From assembly GCA_022577435.1 (NCBI GenBank), contig JAKOON010000027.1:1337990-1401989 (forward strand): 64,000 nt of DNA, given 5' to 3'. Of this stretch, positions 12,801-23,429 are shown piece after piece. Each line of letters starts with the position of its first letter. Position 1 is the stretch's first letter. The notes under the pieces were generated by a model, which saw nothing but the letters and a program-made list of their open reading frames with translations, ran no database searches and was not told the origin of the DNA. The DNA is from Embiotoca jacksoni. Taxonomy: Eukaryota; Chordata; Actinopteri; Embiotocidae. Made by a program: the position numbers and the translations under genes.

Positions 12801-13960
12801 GAAGTATTCTTAACAGTGCAGCAATCAATCTAACGAAGTACATTTGGCTACAAAAAAGCCTCCAAAACCTTGAGTTATCTGTGTTTTAGTGTGAGAAGAG
12901 CTGGTCCTGCTTGTGGGCACATAAAGAACGAGGGGTCTGACAAAAATATGCTTTTGAAATTGCATCTTGGGAAGTGTAGGATCCAACGCTCTTGGAGAAT
13001 CACACATAAAAAAAAGGACAAAGAGTCGGTTTATCTGAGCTGCACCGGTTCACACCGTCCTTATTTAAATGTCTCATAACTTCCTGGAGTTACGGTGATG
13101 AAGCTGCAGGAAGGAAACCAGCGGTGTGAAGGGAAGCGGTCACCTGGATGGCAGCGAGGCGGGCCAGGCGAGCTTTCTCCTCGCGAATACGTTTCCTGTC
13201 GTCGTCCTTCTTCTGCTGCTGCTGCTCCAGCCGACCGTCCTCCTCGGTTCTCTCCTCCCGCTCCTGCGAAGACAAAGACGGGGTCGGTGTGACAGAAAGA
13301 CGAACCCAGTGAGGAGGATGAAGACTGACGAGTGAAGCTGCCCGGTACCTTTCTTTTGCTGGCCAGCATGTGTCTGAGCGCCGCCTGGTCGGCGGGCCGC
13401 CGGTCGATGCGGCGTCTGTACCAGCGCTGGATGGTGACCGCCGCCTGGTTCACCTGCTGAATAAACCTTCAGAAACACGGAAGAGAACAGCTGTTAGTCA
13501 CATTAACAGCAACAGAACAGAACAGGAGCAGAAGCGGCGTCTGGCGGGCCGGACCTCTCGGCCTCCTCCTCGGTGACCTCCCTCCTCCGCTGCAGGACGG
13601 GGCTGCCGCGCCGCGCCGACACTGGAGACATGTTGTTGGAGGACGTGGAGAAGTTCTTCTGGGACTTGGTGAGGGAGCCGTTCTCCAGGGACACCTCGTC
13701 GTTCGCTGTGGCTTTCAGGATGTTACTGAGAGGGAAACACGATGGGGGATATTTGTTTATGCGCATCCAGTAAACAACAGCGACTGTTTCGTGGTCGGGA
13801 CGTACTTGAAGGACGGCTTCTGGTTGGAGCTCTTCGGTGTGAGCGGCTTCTCCGAGTAGTTGTTGTGCAGGATGGTGGTGACCGAGTTGCCCACGGCGCC
13901 CTTGTTGCTCCTGGGAAACACACAGAGAAGGACGGTGACGCCCTCCGGTGGACAGACAGG

Positions 13961-14045
<85 letters not shown>

Positions 14046-14259
14046 CTCACCTCCTCCAGGTGCTGTAGTAACCGACACTCTGACACAGATTCTTACCACA
14101 TCACACACAGATTTATTTTTTAAAATTTTTCCTCCGGACTGTTTTTGTGGAAGAAGACCTGAGTTGTGTGTGTGGGTGGAAACGGTATCAGCTGCCGAGA
14201 TCAACAGGTATGAAACATGAGGAGCAGAATGCAGCAGTGGAAGTAGACACCTGGACTAT

Positions 14260-14337
<78 letters not shown>

Positions 14338-15212
14338 GTGCTGCCCACCTGTTGTTGGCGGTGAAGGTGGCGGCCAGCGCGATGCCCGACTCCCTCTTCT
14401 TCAGGCCGGTGGGGGAGTCCACGCTGCCGGTGCTGCGGGAGCTGGAGTGCAGCGGGAACGCTCTCGGCTGGTCGTCCTTCAGAGGAGAAAACATCCGACT
14501 CATCATCTGACAACCTCACAGTTAACGTTCGGTCGGTTCAGTTTCATCCCTAAAATCGGTGTATTGTAGCGACTCTGACGGCGGTCAGAGAGCGGGCTGG
14601 AGGTGAATACCAGGATGTTCCAGGTGGTTCTGTCCGGCGACGTCTTGCTGAGGCTCGCCAGTTTCTTGCGTCCATCGGAGCTGCTGTCGAACAGGGCCAG
14701 GTAGTCCTCGCTCTGGTCCTGACTGAACACACACAACCAGACACCAGTTATCTCAAAACCTGGGAAAATAAAACTTAAACTCTCTGTGTGGAAAGATGGG
14801 AGTTAGAAAACAGCAGCCAAGAAAAACATCTCCAATCTGTGTGTGGAAGCATTTCTGGGTTTGGTTTCCACGAAGTGTTTAGCACACAGTTAATCAGCGA
14901 CAACGACCCGGGGTAGCGGCTTTTAGTGATAAAATGTTGTAATGACAGCTGCAGGAAGGAGTCTCGGCGCCTCCTCTTCGACCCCCCCCCCCGTGCTGGA
15001 ATTCAGCGTGTGGCAGCTGACTGTCTGTTTCAGGGAGGAACTCCGTTACGGATTCCATGTAAACACGCATACACTCTCTCGGCCTGCAAATAGCCGTCTG
15101 CATCGGCGGCCCCTCCATCCACCAGGCGCAGATGTTGGGTGACCTCCTGTCTGGCCCCGCCTCCTCCTGCTATCTGTGCTGCAGGCTGTGTAAGTGTGTG
15201 TCAGCATGTGTG

Positions 15213-15250
<38 letters not shown>

Positions 15251-15541
15251 TTTGGGGGGAAGTAGGGGGGGGTAGCCAGCTGGCCCAATGAAAAGCAATC
15301 TGACAACACTATTCAGGCAGCACATTCCTCTACTTTTTACTTTACAAGTGAGTGATGCACAGAGGGGGGCGGAGAGGGGGAGGGGGTTGACCCGATGACA
15401 TCCCTAGAAGACTGCAGAGCCTCGGAGGGGGCGGGGGGGGGGGGCGCAGGGGGTCTTTAGGATGTCTTTAAATTTAAAGCCCCCTCAGCTCTGCATCCTC
15501 AGAGGCAGAGGGGGGGGGCAGCTGCCAGACAATAGAACTGG

Positions 15542-15598
<57 letters not shown>

Positions 15599-16184
15599 CT
15601 CCTTTCACAAGCTCCTGATGGAGGGGGGGTAACCTGACACCACAGCCCCCCCCCCCCCCACCACCACAGGACAAAGAGAGGCACTGCCCCCCCACCTCCC
15701 CCTCACCACCCCCACCATGCCAGCAGCCTCCCAGCTCCTAGCAGCTCTTTATCACTCAGGAGCCACAGATCCCATTGTCCATGCCACCAAGGCTTCTGGG
15801 CCGCCAGCTGTTGCTGGGAGAGGAGAGGAGAGGAGAGGAGAGGAGAGGAGAGGAGAGGAGAGGAGAGGAGAGGAGGAGGGGGAGGGGGAGGAGGAGGAGG
15901 AGGCTGTTTTCCCGGTAACAGGAGCTCTGCTTTGACTCCATCTGATGCTCATTATCTGACACACAAGGCATTCTTCTCTGTCACTTACAAAAACACGTCC
16001 TTCATATCTGCTGAGCGTTACTCTAAAGGTCGCCTGATCGTTTAACCCAGAAAACGAGGAGTGAGTTTTCCCCCCCCGAGGCTCCGTGGAGCGCATGTAT
16101 CAGCTCAGAGATAAGACCAGACCGATACAGGTTAGAGTCAAATACTGCTGTGGATGTGTGTGTGTGTGTGTGTGTGTGTGTGTC

Positions 16185-16234
<50 letters not shown>

Positions 16235-16660
16235 TGTGTGTGTGTGTGTGTACCTCAAGCTGATGTTGGCTTGCTGGTTGACCTGCGTGGTGCTGTTGGA
16301 CCTCCTCAGGTTCTTGATGGAGCGGGAGCTACCGAAGCTGGCGTCACTCTGTGGGTTCAGGAGGTTTGTTGGAAAAACACGTTTTATTTTTTGTTTGTTT
16401 TTTTAAACGTGGACCGAGATGCTGATTCACTCGTTTCCTGCATCTGGGTTCGATCTGAAGTCAGACACACTCACCAGCGTGTTGCGTTTCCCGCGGCCGT
16501 CGGGTGCCACGGAGACCGACACCGAGCGGGAGAAGTACTTCCCTGGCGACGCGCTGCTGGGCCTCCTGGACACGGAGAGCTGGGAGCCCGACAGGCTGAG
16601 GTCCAAGGCGTCTCCGGAGACGCCTGTAGGGACGGACGAGGGGCTGCGTGTTGGATGCAT
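4916..16660 (-). CDS. cep131: Centrosomal protein 131 (CEP131/AZI1), 28 coding exons
   Basis: CEP131 is a centriolar satellite protein required for cilium formation and genome stability, from family knowledge. Translating 28 exons joined by GT/AG splice sites in consistent phase gives about 1248 residues. They cover a Ser-rich N-terminus (ATG 16658-16660), an IQ-like motif (TIQRWYRRR, exon 13349-13466), and a long coiled coil from about exon 10107 to the end. The LRRSNSTTQV, KYAW, EATIQRH-like and KRADHLE blocks match human CEP131 in order. Exons: 16475-16660, 16254-16348, 14611-14722, 14349-14476, 13806-13910, 13555-13725, 13349-13466, 13144-13263, 12506-12698, 12090-12184, 11870-11998, 11576-11762, 11388-11482, 11120-11299, 10845-11039, 10485-10622, 10107-10232, 9904-10020, 9184-9286, 8730-8931, 8463-8570, 7862-7979, 7693-7767, 7008-7150, 6309-6486, 6010-6206, 5097-5157, 4916-4987. 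It is longer than human (about 1083) mainly because exons 8-10 are duplicated. Confidence 0.95.
6934..7007. repeat. (CA)n microsatellite that forms a CEP131 splice donor
   Basis: About 37 CA units. On the minus strand the exon 7008-7150 ends AACAG and the intron starts directly with GTGTGTGTG, so the repeat itself supplies the donor. Confidence 0.9.
9597..9621. repeat. G25 homopolymer
   Basis: Twenty-five consecutive G residues on the plus strand, in a CEP131 intron (poly-C in the transcript). Confidence 0.95.
9627..9656 (-). other. cep131: Candidate 30-nt in-frame microexon of CEP131
   Basis: Between the exons at 9904-10020 and 9184-9286 the minus strand carries a pyrimidine-rich tract ending TTTAG, then 30 nt, then GAG/GTAACT. 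It would encode ten residues (VWQILGPLCE) and start and end in phase 0, as its neighbours do. I know of no matching peptide in human CEP131, so this could be a chance splice-site pair or an alternative exon. Confidence 0.3.
9818..9878. repeat. (CA)n microsatellite
   Basis: About 30 CA units in the CEP131 intron just beyond the donor of exon 9904-10020. Confidence 0.95.
10306..10479. repeat. Long alternating (TG)n/(CG) purine-pyrimidine tract
   Basis: About 170 bp of TG dinucleotides interrupted by TGCG, TGCA and GGTG, directly abutting the donor of the CEP131 exon 10485-10622. Alternating purine-pyrimidine runs with CG steps are classic Z-DNA formers. Confidence 0.9.
11388..13263 (-). repeat. 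cep131: Tandem duplication of a three-exon cassette inside CEP131
   Basis: Exons 13144-13263, 12506-12698 and 12090-12184 (cassette A) are followed by exons 11870-11998, 11576-11762 and 11388-11482 (cassette B). They are paralogous pairwise: both first exons carry EKARLARLAA, both second exons carry RAQRAAEVQHAAELEN and end SPTDVKTKNT, and both third exons carry ELSFRAVSP and end GSQCSQ. Flanking intron sequence is also shared: the CACCAGAGGGAGACAGAGGACAG block upstream of both second exons, and the sequence around both second-exon donors. All exon phases are kept, so cassette B adds 137 codons. Confidence 0.9.
13968..14043. repeat. (CA)n microsatellite
   Basis: About 38 CA units in a CEP131 intron. 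It faces the TG tract at 14263-14335 in opposite orientation. Confidence 0.95.
14263..14335. repeat. (TG)n microsatellite
   Basis: About 36 TG units next to the CEP131 exon 14349-14476, forming an inverted pair with the CA tract about 220 bp to the left. Confidence 0.95.
15543..15596. repeat. (CA)n microsatellite
   Basis: About 27 CA units in a CEP131 intron. A TG tract lies at about 15214-15249. Confidence 0.95.
15817..15873. repeat. (GGAGA)n pentanucleotide repeat
   Basis: About 11 copies of GAGAG/GGAGA on the plus strand, passing into a GGAGG-rich purine tract to about 15900. Confidence 0.9.
16156..16252. repeat. (TG)n microsatellite with TCTG interruptions
   Basis: About 95 bp ending one or two bases from the donor of CEP131 exon 16254-16348. 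On the minus strand the intron begins GTACACACACACA. Confidence 0.9.
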
Positions 16661-17235
16661 CCTTTCACAACCTGGAATGAAGTAAAAACACACGTGAGAC
16701 CAGTGGAGGAAAACAAATTCCCAAGATTGTAACATTTTGCTTTATATTTACATGTTTAGGTATCCTATCCTACATTAACCTTCATTTTAGTTGGATTTTT
16801 TGTTGTTCAGACCACATGCATAAAGCGACCAGGCGGTCCTACACCTGCAGCGAGGACGTTTTTATCTAACTATTAACTTCTGTATTGAATAAAAGTGTAA
16901 ACAGAAGTTTTCTGCTTTCTTTCACACGTTGGTGATTATCAAATGCATTTTAATCCGGATTTGTTTCACATTAAAAACAGAAAATTTGTGCACAAATGAA
17001 TTTTGTAAACACCCCAATTTCTTTTTTAGACAGCTGGAGGGGGGGGGGGGTATTGCACTGTCTCCCTGAGGATATGATGGGTACAACCCACAACAACAGG
17101 GGAGACAACAGCCACTTTCTCAGGACTGTTTGTCTCCCACGGTAACCAACAACAAAACCAACCACTCACTGTTCCTACAGCAGCTGGATGACAAAGGCTG
17201 ACATGACAGTGAGAGAGACCTGGCTGCTGACTGTT

Positions 17236-17460
17236 GAAAAGTAACTAAGTACATTTACTCAAGTACAAATTGGAGCTATTTGTATTTTACTTGAGTATTT
17301 CCATTTTATTCAGCTTTCTACTTTGACTCCACTAAATCTCACAGGTAAAAATCTTGGTAGGTTTTTACTCCAATAATAATACAAACTGAAGGATCAGCTG
17401 TTCCTTTATGTGCTGAGAAAAATGTACTTTTAAAAGTTAAATAAACCATTTGCATCCTCA
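17236..17460. repeat. Dispersed teleost repeat rich in AAGTACATTTACT motifs
   Basis: Contains AAGTACATTTACTCAAGTAC, TTTACTTGAGTATTTCCATT and TACTTTGACTCCACTA, a combination I recognise from a very common fish interspersed repeat. Related copies lie at about 26975-27385 and 62360-62860. The superfamily is not assigned. Confidence 0.65.
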
Positions 17461-17559
17461 AAACCTATCTTATTATTAATTATTACATAATACCAGTTTT
17501 ATTGTTCCTGTTGCCCTACATGTTTTGTTGGAGTTTTTATCTTCCTCAGCCCTGTAATG

Positions 17560-17650
17560 TTTTAATCCTGGAAATAAGATGTAAAGCATTTTGTAACTTT
17601 GTTTTGAAAAGTGCTGTATGAATAAAAAAAATACATCATTATTATTAAAC
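17560..17650. repeat. Dispersed repeat tail (GTAAAGCATTTTGTAAC...AAAAGTGCTGTATGAATAAA)
   Basis: This motif is a recurrent 3' tail of fish repeats in my recollection. A diverged second copy is at about 60740-60785 (TGTAACATTGCTTTGAAAGGTGCTATATAAA shared in pieces). Confidence 0.5.
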
Positions 17651-18341
17651 ATTGAAACATACTTTTACACAAGTAAAGTTTTGAATGCAACCTGAATATT
17701 TCTCCCAACACTGGTTGTTATAAAATATTACCTACAAATCGAGTTTGTTAACTTTGTAAAAAAAACCTGAATAAAAACCTTGTGAAGCCGAAAACAGTTC
17801 CTCGTAAAACACGTTGTAACTCCTGATGTTTGGCAGGTGTCTGTCTGTCCCATCACACACACACAAACACACAAACAACACACAAACAACACACAAACAA
17901 CACACAAGACTGTTATGTGGTAAAATCTGGAGCACAATAAATCCGCCGTCGGCTAATGTTAGCCAACAGATGAACACTTCCTAGCTCGTGAGGAGTAAAG
18001 TAAACACGGTTATCGTAATAACGGTAAACGGAGACTCGGGACAGATTTGTCCAAACTGCTGTAAATTGGGAATGTTTTTGCGCCGTAACATCTGTACGCT
18101 ACGACGGTTCATGAATCCAGAGCCTCCGTCGAGCAGACAAACTTAGCTAACGGTTTAAAGCCAGCTCAGTTTGAGCGGAATTAAAAAACAGGGATTTTTT
18201 AAATGAAGTCTTGAATGAGCCTTTTCGGGCTAACAGTTTCGCGTCTTTAATCTTTTTCCCATCAACCCTCCGAGAGAAGAAAAAAAAAAAAAAAAACCTT
18301 GGCTGCTGCTGAAACGAGAACGTTAGTGTACAAATACTCAC

Positions 18342-18470
18342 TTCAAAAACCGGACGGCACCATAGCAGATAAAGTCCAGTTCGGCTGTTTTAATCCTCCG
18401 ATTCCCAGTGAAAGGACTCCGCTGGTTCTCCGACAAATACGGGAACCAAATAACGCGTAACATCATCTCT
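18342..18470 (-). other. cep131: Probable non-coding first exon of CEP131
   Basis: On the minus strand a strong donor (GTGAGTATTTG) starts at 18341. The sequence to its right lacks an ATG continuous with the CEP131 frame. A GC-rich, CCAAT-containing promoter-like segment lies immediately upstream. The 5' end is a guess; the donor is well supported. Confidence 0.5.
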
Positions 18471-18484
18471 GTGGCAACAACACC

Positions 18485-18570
18485 AGACAGTCGCCGCCCC
18501 CTCGACCTCTCTGATTGGCGGAAAACAAATCTTCCTTTCTTTGTTCGCGCACCCGATAGGCTGGACGGAG
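18485..18570 (-). promoter_or_regulatory. Probable CEP131 promoter (CCAAT box, GC box)
   Basis: The plus strand GATTGG at 18513-18518 is an inverted CCAAT box, and GCCGCCCC near 18492 resembles an Sp1 site. There is no TATA box. The segment sits between the candidate CEP131 first exon and the RNF213 poly(A) signal at 18699, so the two genes are only a few hundred bases apart. Confidence 0.45.
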
Positions 18571-18698
18571 CTGTCTGTCAGCGGTAACGGCGTCCAAAGG
18601 GGCGTGTCTCAAAGCACGGTTTGGTTGGCTTTGCAGAGGGAGGCGTGATGGCAAAAAAAAATTGACATTTTTCCAAGTGTTGGAAAACAAAATTCCAG

Positions 18699-18704
18699 TT
18701 TATT
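18699..18704 (-). terminator. Probable RNF213 poly(A) signal
   Basis: TTTATT on plus is AATAAA on minus, about 200 nt past the RNF213 stop codon, giving a short 3' UTR. Confidence 0.55.
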
Positions 18705-18905
18705 CCTGATTTAACTGTTCCCAGACACCTCATTAACAGATTGTAGACAGCATAAGGAATGATAATAGACAATTTAAGACATCTAAGAAAAAAATAAAAA
18801 GTAAGGCTTTATAAGATTTACATCATATGGGATTAATTCATTACCGGTGATAAATCTTAATCCAGATGTTCCAGAAATAATTAAAAACAGTTGTGCATAG
18901 ATATT

Positions 18906-21900
18906 CTATCTCCTTTTAAACTCTGCAGCCGCCCTCCACAAGTCGGCCCCTTGTCCCAGTGTGATCTCCTCCGGTAAATCCTCCAGCCCCGGCAGAGGTG
19001 GAAGGTTCTTCTGCTCCATATGGCTCTCTAAGGTGGACCTGATGCTGCAGACAGGGAGGGAAAACAACTGTTACTGCTGCATCCTTTGTTTCCTCCCCCC
19101 CCCCAGCATTCCTATTCACCTCCCTGCCCCAGCTGCTGCCTTAATAGAGATGACCTGTGGCTGAGGGGGCTACAACTTAAGCTGCTTTCCCCCCCTGACA
19201 GATGGCCTTGGAGGGGTCACGCTTCGGCCCTGGAAGTCAAAAGGCTCCAGATCCCAGGGGAGAGACCCTCCACACTTTACTCTCAATCAATGGATTCCTT
19301 TAGACTAAAGGTGGTAATCTTTGAACTAACAATAGGCACACTTCTCAGAAAAAAAAAAATCCTTCCTAAAAACAGCCTTTGGTAAAAAAAAAAAAATGTC
19401 AACAATGCAAATGGTTTGGGACTGTTTTACAATTTGGTGTGTTGCCTCCTACAAAAACTGAACTCACAAATGGTGACTTAGTTTTCACCCCATAGGGGTT
19501 CAATGCAAATGTGTGGCGCTTACTCCCACTGCGGCTGGTAACCCTGATCGGACACGGCGCCGCTCGTCTTCAGCAGCAGGATCTCATGCAGCTCCAGAGA
19601 GAAAGTGTCGACGTCGGTGGCGGCGAGGAACGCCTTCAGCTCCTTCCTCTCGTCCTCCGACAGCTTCTGCTGGAACTCTGAGGGCAGTTCCTGAAACGGG
19701 TCCTGCAACAGGAACGAATCACAGTTTGTATATAACGTTTGGTGTTTTTTTTTTTTTTTTTTTTTTTTTTCAAACATGAGCTTCAGAGCTTCAGTGAGAA
19801 AAGAATTCCAGAGGTTCTGTTTTTTTTTCATTGGGGTCAAACTGCGGGCGCCCGCCGTGTCGGACGGCACACTTCCAACGGATTACGGCCCAGAGAATGT
19901 AACTCTCCGTGGTGGCTGGGGTTTGGAGGTCGGTGGCAGCCAGCAGGGGTCACCTGACCCAGCGCGGCCTCGGAAGTAAATCTATGAGGATGTCTTTCAT
20001 GGATTTTTCTAAGTCTTTAAAGGGCGCAGTGTGAAAAAAACAAAAGTGATGACTCTTTAAGTTATAACTGTGTTTTTCTGCCACATCGACATGTATTGAT
20101 ACTTACTTGCTTCCTGTTCAGCATGAGCTCAGATTTCCAACAAGTCAGGAGCTGCCAGGTGAAAATGCTGTTCTGCAGTCTGCTCTCTCCGAGAGCCTGA
20201 AACCAAACACAAGTTTTAAAAGATCACAAGTGTTTGTTTTTGCAGGTACTGAATTACATCCCATTTCAAGTGTTTGTTGTATTTTTTCTGCCAGTCATTA
20301 GGTTTCCCTTCATCTTTATATGGCAGATTCCTGAAACCTGCGTGTGTCAGTGTTGCATTATTTTTTTGTGTGATAATGCAGATTAAATACAGGAGGAAGA
20401 TTTTAATTTGCTCTCTTTCTTTGCCAAGATACGATTCAACAAACTCTCTTAGCTGCACAAACTTGTTGTAAATCTCAAATTTCAGTCTGATTAGTGCCTA
20501 AAATATGATTATTAGCATAATAAAGTCCCCCCAATATATCACAAAGAGCTTCTTTTTTTGTGCAAGTTTCATTCATAAAAACGTTACCAGAGTAAAAACA
20601 AGGATTTCAAATCGTGCAAAAGGAAAAAAGTGGTCATGATTTGTGCACAATTACGAAACAAATCTGTTTTTATGAGTTGTTTTTACACAAAGCTCATCGA
20701 GTTTAAACATCTGCACTGCAGTACTTAACAATAATAATCCAACTCACATACTCTGATGAATTACATAACTCTTCTGCTAGTAGAATCTTTGATTTGACAG
20801 AAACTACATTTCTATAATGGTACATTTCCAAGAAAAATAAAACGATGTAACTGATTTAAAGGGCTGAAACATCAGAAAAGCTGCCGATGTTTTGACTCTG
20901 TTGTTATCAGAGCACCAAAACAGGCATCATTAACATATTTATTTCAAAACATATTCAAAAAGAAAACCCATTAGTGTCACAAATAAATCGATAATTGGGT
21001 CTTTCATCGCCAGAGAACCGATATGACAGAGTGTTGTAAGAGAAGATTGCTTCCAGAATCAGATCATCATAATCCCAGTGTTTGCACGGCCGTGTTGTAA
21101 TGGACCCGGCTGAGGTTCTGCAGGTCGGTACCTTGGCTACGGTGGTTGAAATCTGCCGGCCCATTTGCAGCGAGTCGGTCAGGAAGGACAGCAGCTGAAT
21201 CTGAGGAGGCCCGCCCGTCTTCCCGAGGAAGCGGAGTCCGATCTCCACCACGCGCACGGCGTCGCAGACGTCGGTGTAGGACCGCAGCACGGTTCTGGTG
21301 GCGCCGCTCACAGAACCCTTCAGCGGCTCCTGCAACAAGAGTCGGTCAGCAGGAGGAGAGCGACGTGGAGGAAACGTGACCTCACAGAAGAACAGGAAGC
21401 TGCTGTGAACATCCTGCAGTCGGTTTTTACCTGACGGATCTTCTCTCGGACCTCGCTCAGAACCACGGAGAAGTCCTGCAGGTGTCTGTTCAGGTACCTC
21501 GCGGTGTCCTGGTGGCGATCACAGAGGACAACAGAGGCGGTCAAGCACAAGGTTTCAGTGACGTCATGCGTGCAGCCGCGTGATTGGTGCAGATCTTTAC
21601 CGCTTGGATCAGTGGTTTTCCGGCCAGGAAGCGACGGGCCAGCTGGGTCTGGATACCCGGCAGGTCGTAGCTGCGGTCCGTCTCTCCTCCTTTCTTCAGG
21701 GTGTAGTGGCAGTGAGCTAACACCAGGGGCAGCAGCTCTCTCTCCGGGTGGCACAGCGTCAGCTGGGTCTCTGAGATCCTCTCTAAAGGAACGCTGTACT
21801 CGCTGAGGAAAGAACGGGACCGTGTCCATGAGCATTAAGAGTTAAAGATGGTCAACACCAAGTTCCACTGGGACCGTCTGAGGTTCTGTTCTGGTTCCGA

Positions 21901-23185
21901 CTTTCTTTTCTGCTTTGTAGTCTTCAGGTCAGTCTGGGTTTTGTGCTTCCTGTTTTATTTTGAAATGACTCACCGCTTGTGTCTGTCTTCTTTAATGTCC
22001 TGTCCTTTGTATGATTGTTTTCCCCACCCCTTGATTAGTTTCACCTGTCCCTCGTTGTCCTTCTCTCCCTGCTATATTTAGTCTGTGTGCTGTTTTTCCT
22101 TCTTAGTCAGTTTCTTTCAGTTACTTTTAATTTAATTGCAATGCCTCGCTGGCAAAAGATTAACGATGTCTAGATGAGTTAGAAACATTAAAAAAACTCA
22201 GGAAATATTTTTATATTTGACAAGATGTTCAGTATGAAAAAGTTCTATGTTGATTTTATTTCGGCTAAAATCAAACAGCCGTAAAATGAATAAAGAAGAA
22301 GACAGCTGTATTCTGATGCGGTCTTGTGGCCTTAAACTGCCCTAAAAACTACCCATCATCCATTGCGGTCGACGTTGAACTCACCTGTCCTCCTGGCTGC
22401 TCGCTTTCCTGGCTTCTCTCACCAGGCTGTTGTGAGTCTCCAACAGGAAGTCGACCAGCGTTCGGAGACACGATCCCGGTCCGTGTCGGGACGGCGTCAG
22501 AAACTCCCCCGAGCTCTCGGCCGTCACCTCCTTATCACACAGGCTCACATCCACTCCCAGGTCTGATGCTAAATAGACAAACACACACAAACACACACAG
22601 ACACACACAGATACACACAGACACACACAGAGGCAGGAAAGTGAAGACACACTATTATTTATTTTCTTTCTCACTAAATATTAAGAGAACAAACACCGAA
22701 GACGTCAAACAGGCAGACTGAACATTAAAAAAGTAAAACATGTTGGTGTCACAGAAACTATTACAATAAAAAATAAATAATAATAAAAAAAAAAAACGAA
22801 GTACGAAAGAACTGTTGTTCTTTTACAGGATAAAAAACAGAATTGGTTCTTAAATTATTCCAAAAGAAAAGAAAATGTTTCACTGAAGACTTCAGACTGT
22901 TTATATCAAACACTGTGGTTAAAAATTTAAACTTGAATACTGAATATCCTGTTAAAATACTAAATCAAACAACACCTTTTCCTTTTCACCTTTGAAGTCA
23001 CATTTCTATAATTAGAAGCAGCTGTGATCTGTGGACTGATTACAGCTGCACATCGTTTCTGGTGAAAGTAAACATACTTACAGTTGTTCACCTCGGTTCG
23101 GAGGCTGTTCCACACACTGATGAACCTCTTCACTCTGTCAACCAGCATCTTCTTCTGGTAGCCTGATGGGGACGAAGAGGACACT

Positions 23186-23224
<39 letters not shown>

Positions 23225-23381
23225 CGACAGGTCTTTCTCTCTACCTGCTGGTATCAGCTGTAACTTCTGTTCCACCGTCTGAGGCGATGAGTGCGACGTC
23301 AGAGGAAACACTCTGAGCAGGTCGGACTGCAGCGCTGCGAGCTCGGGGAGGTGACGCAGCTGACGCACGCAGTGTATCTGC

Positions 23382-23429
<48 letters not shown>

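Larger units (their letters stand above)
16672..18341 (-). other. CEP131 5' UTR intron with teleost repeats
   Basis: No coding exon is seen. The acceptor before the ATG exon (ATTCCAG at 16672-16678) and a GTGAGTA donor at 18341 imply a non-coding first exon to the right. The intron contains AT-rich dispersed repeats at 17236-17460 and 17560-17650, and AACACACA repeats near 17855-17908. Confidence 0.5.
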
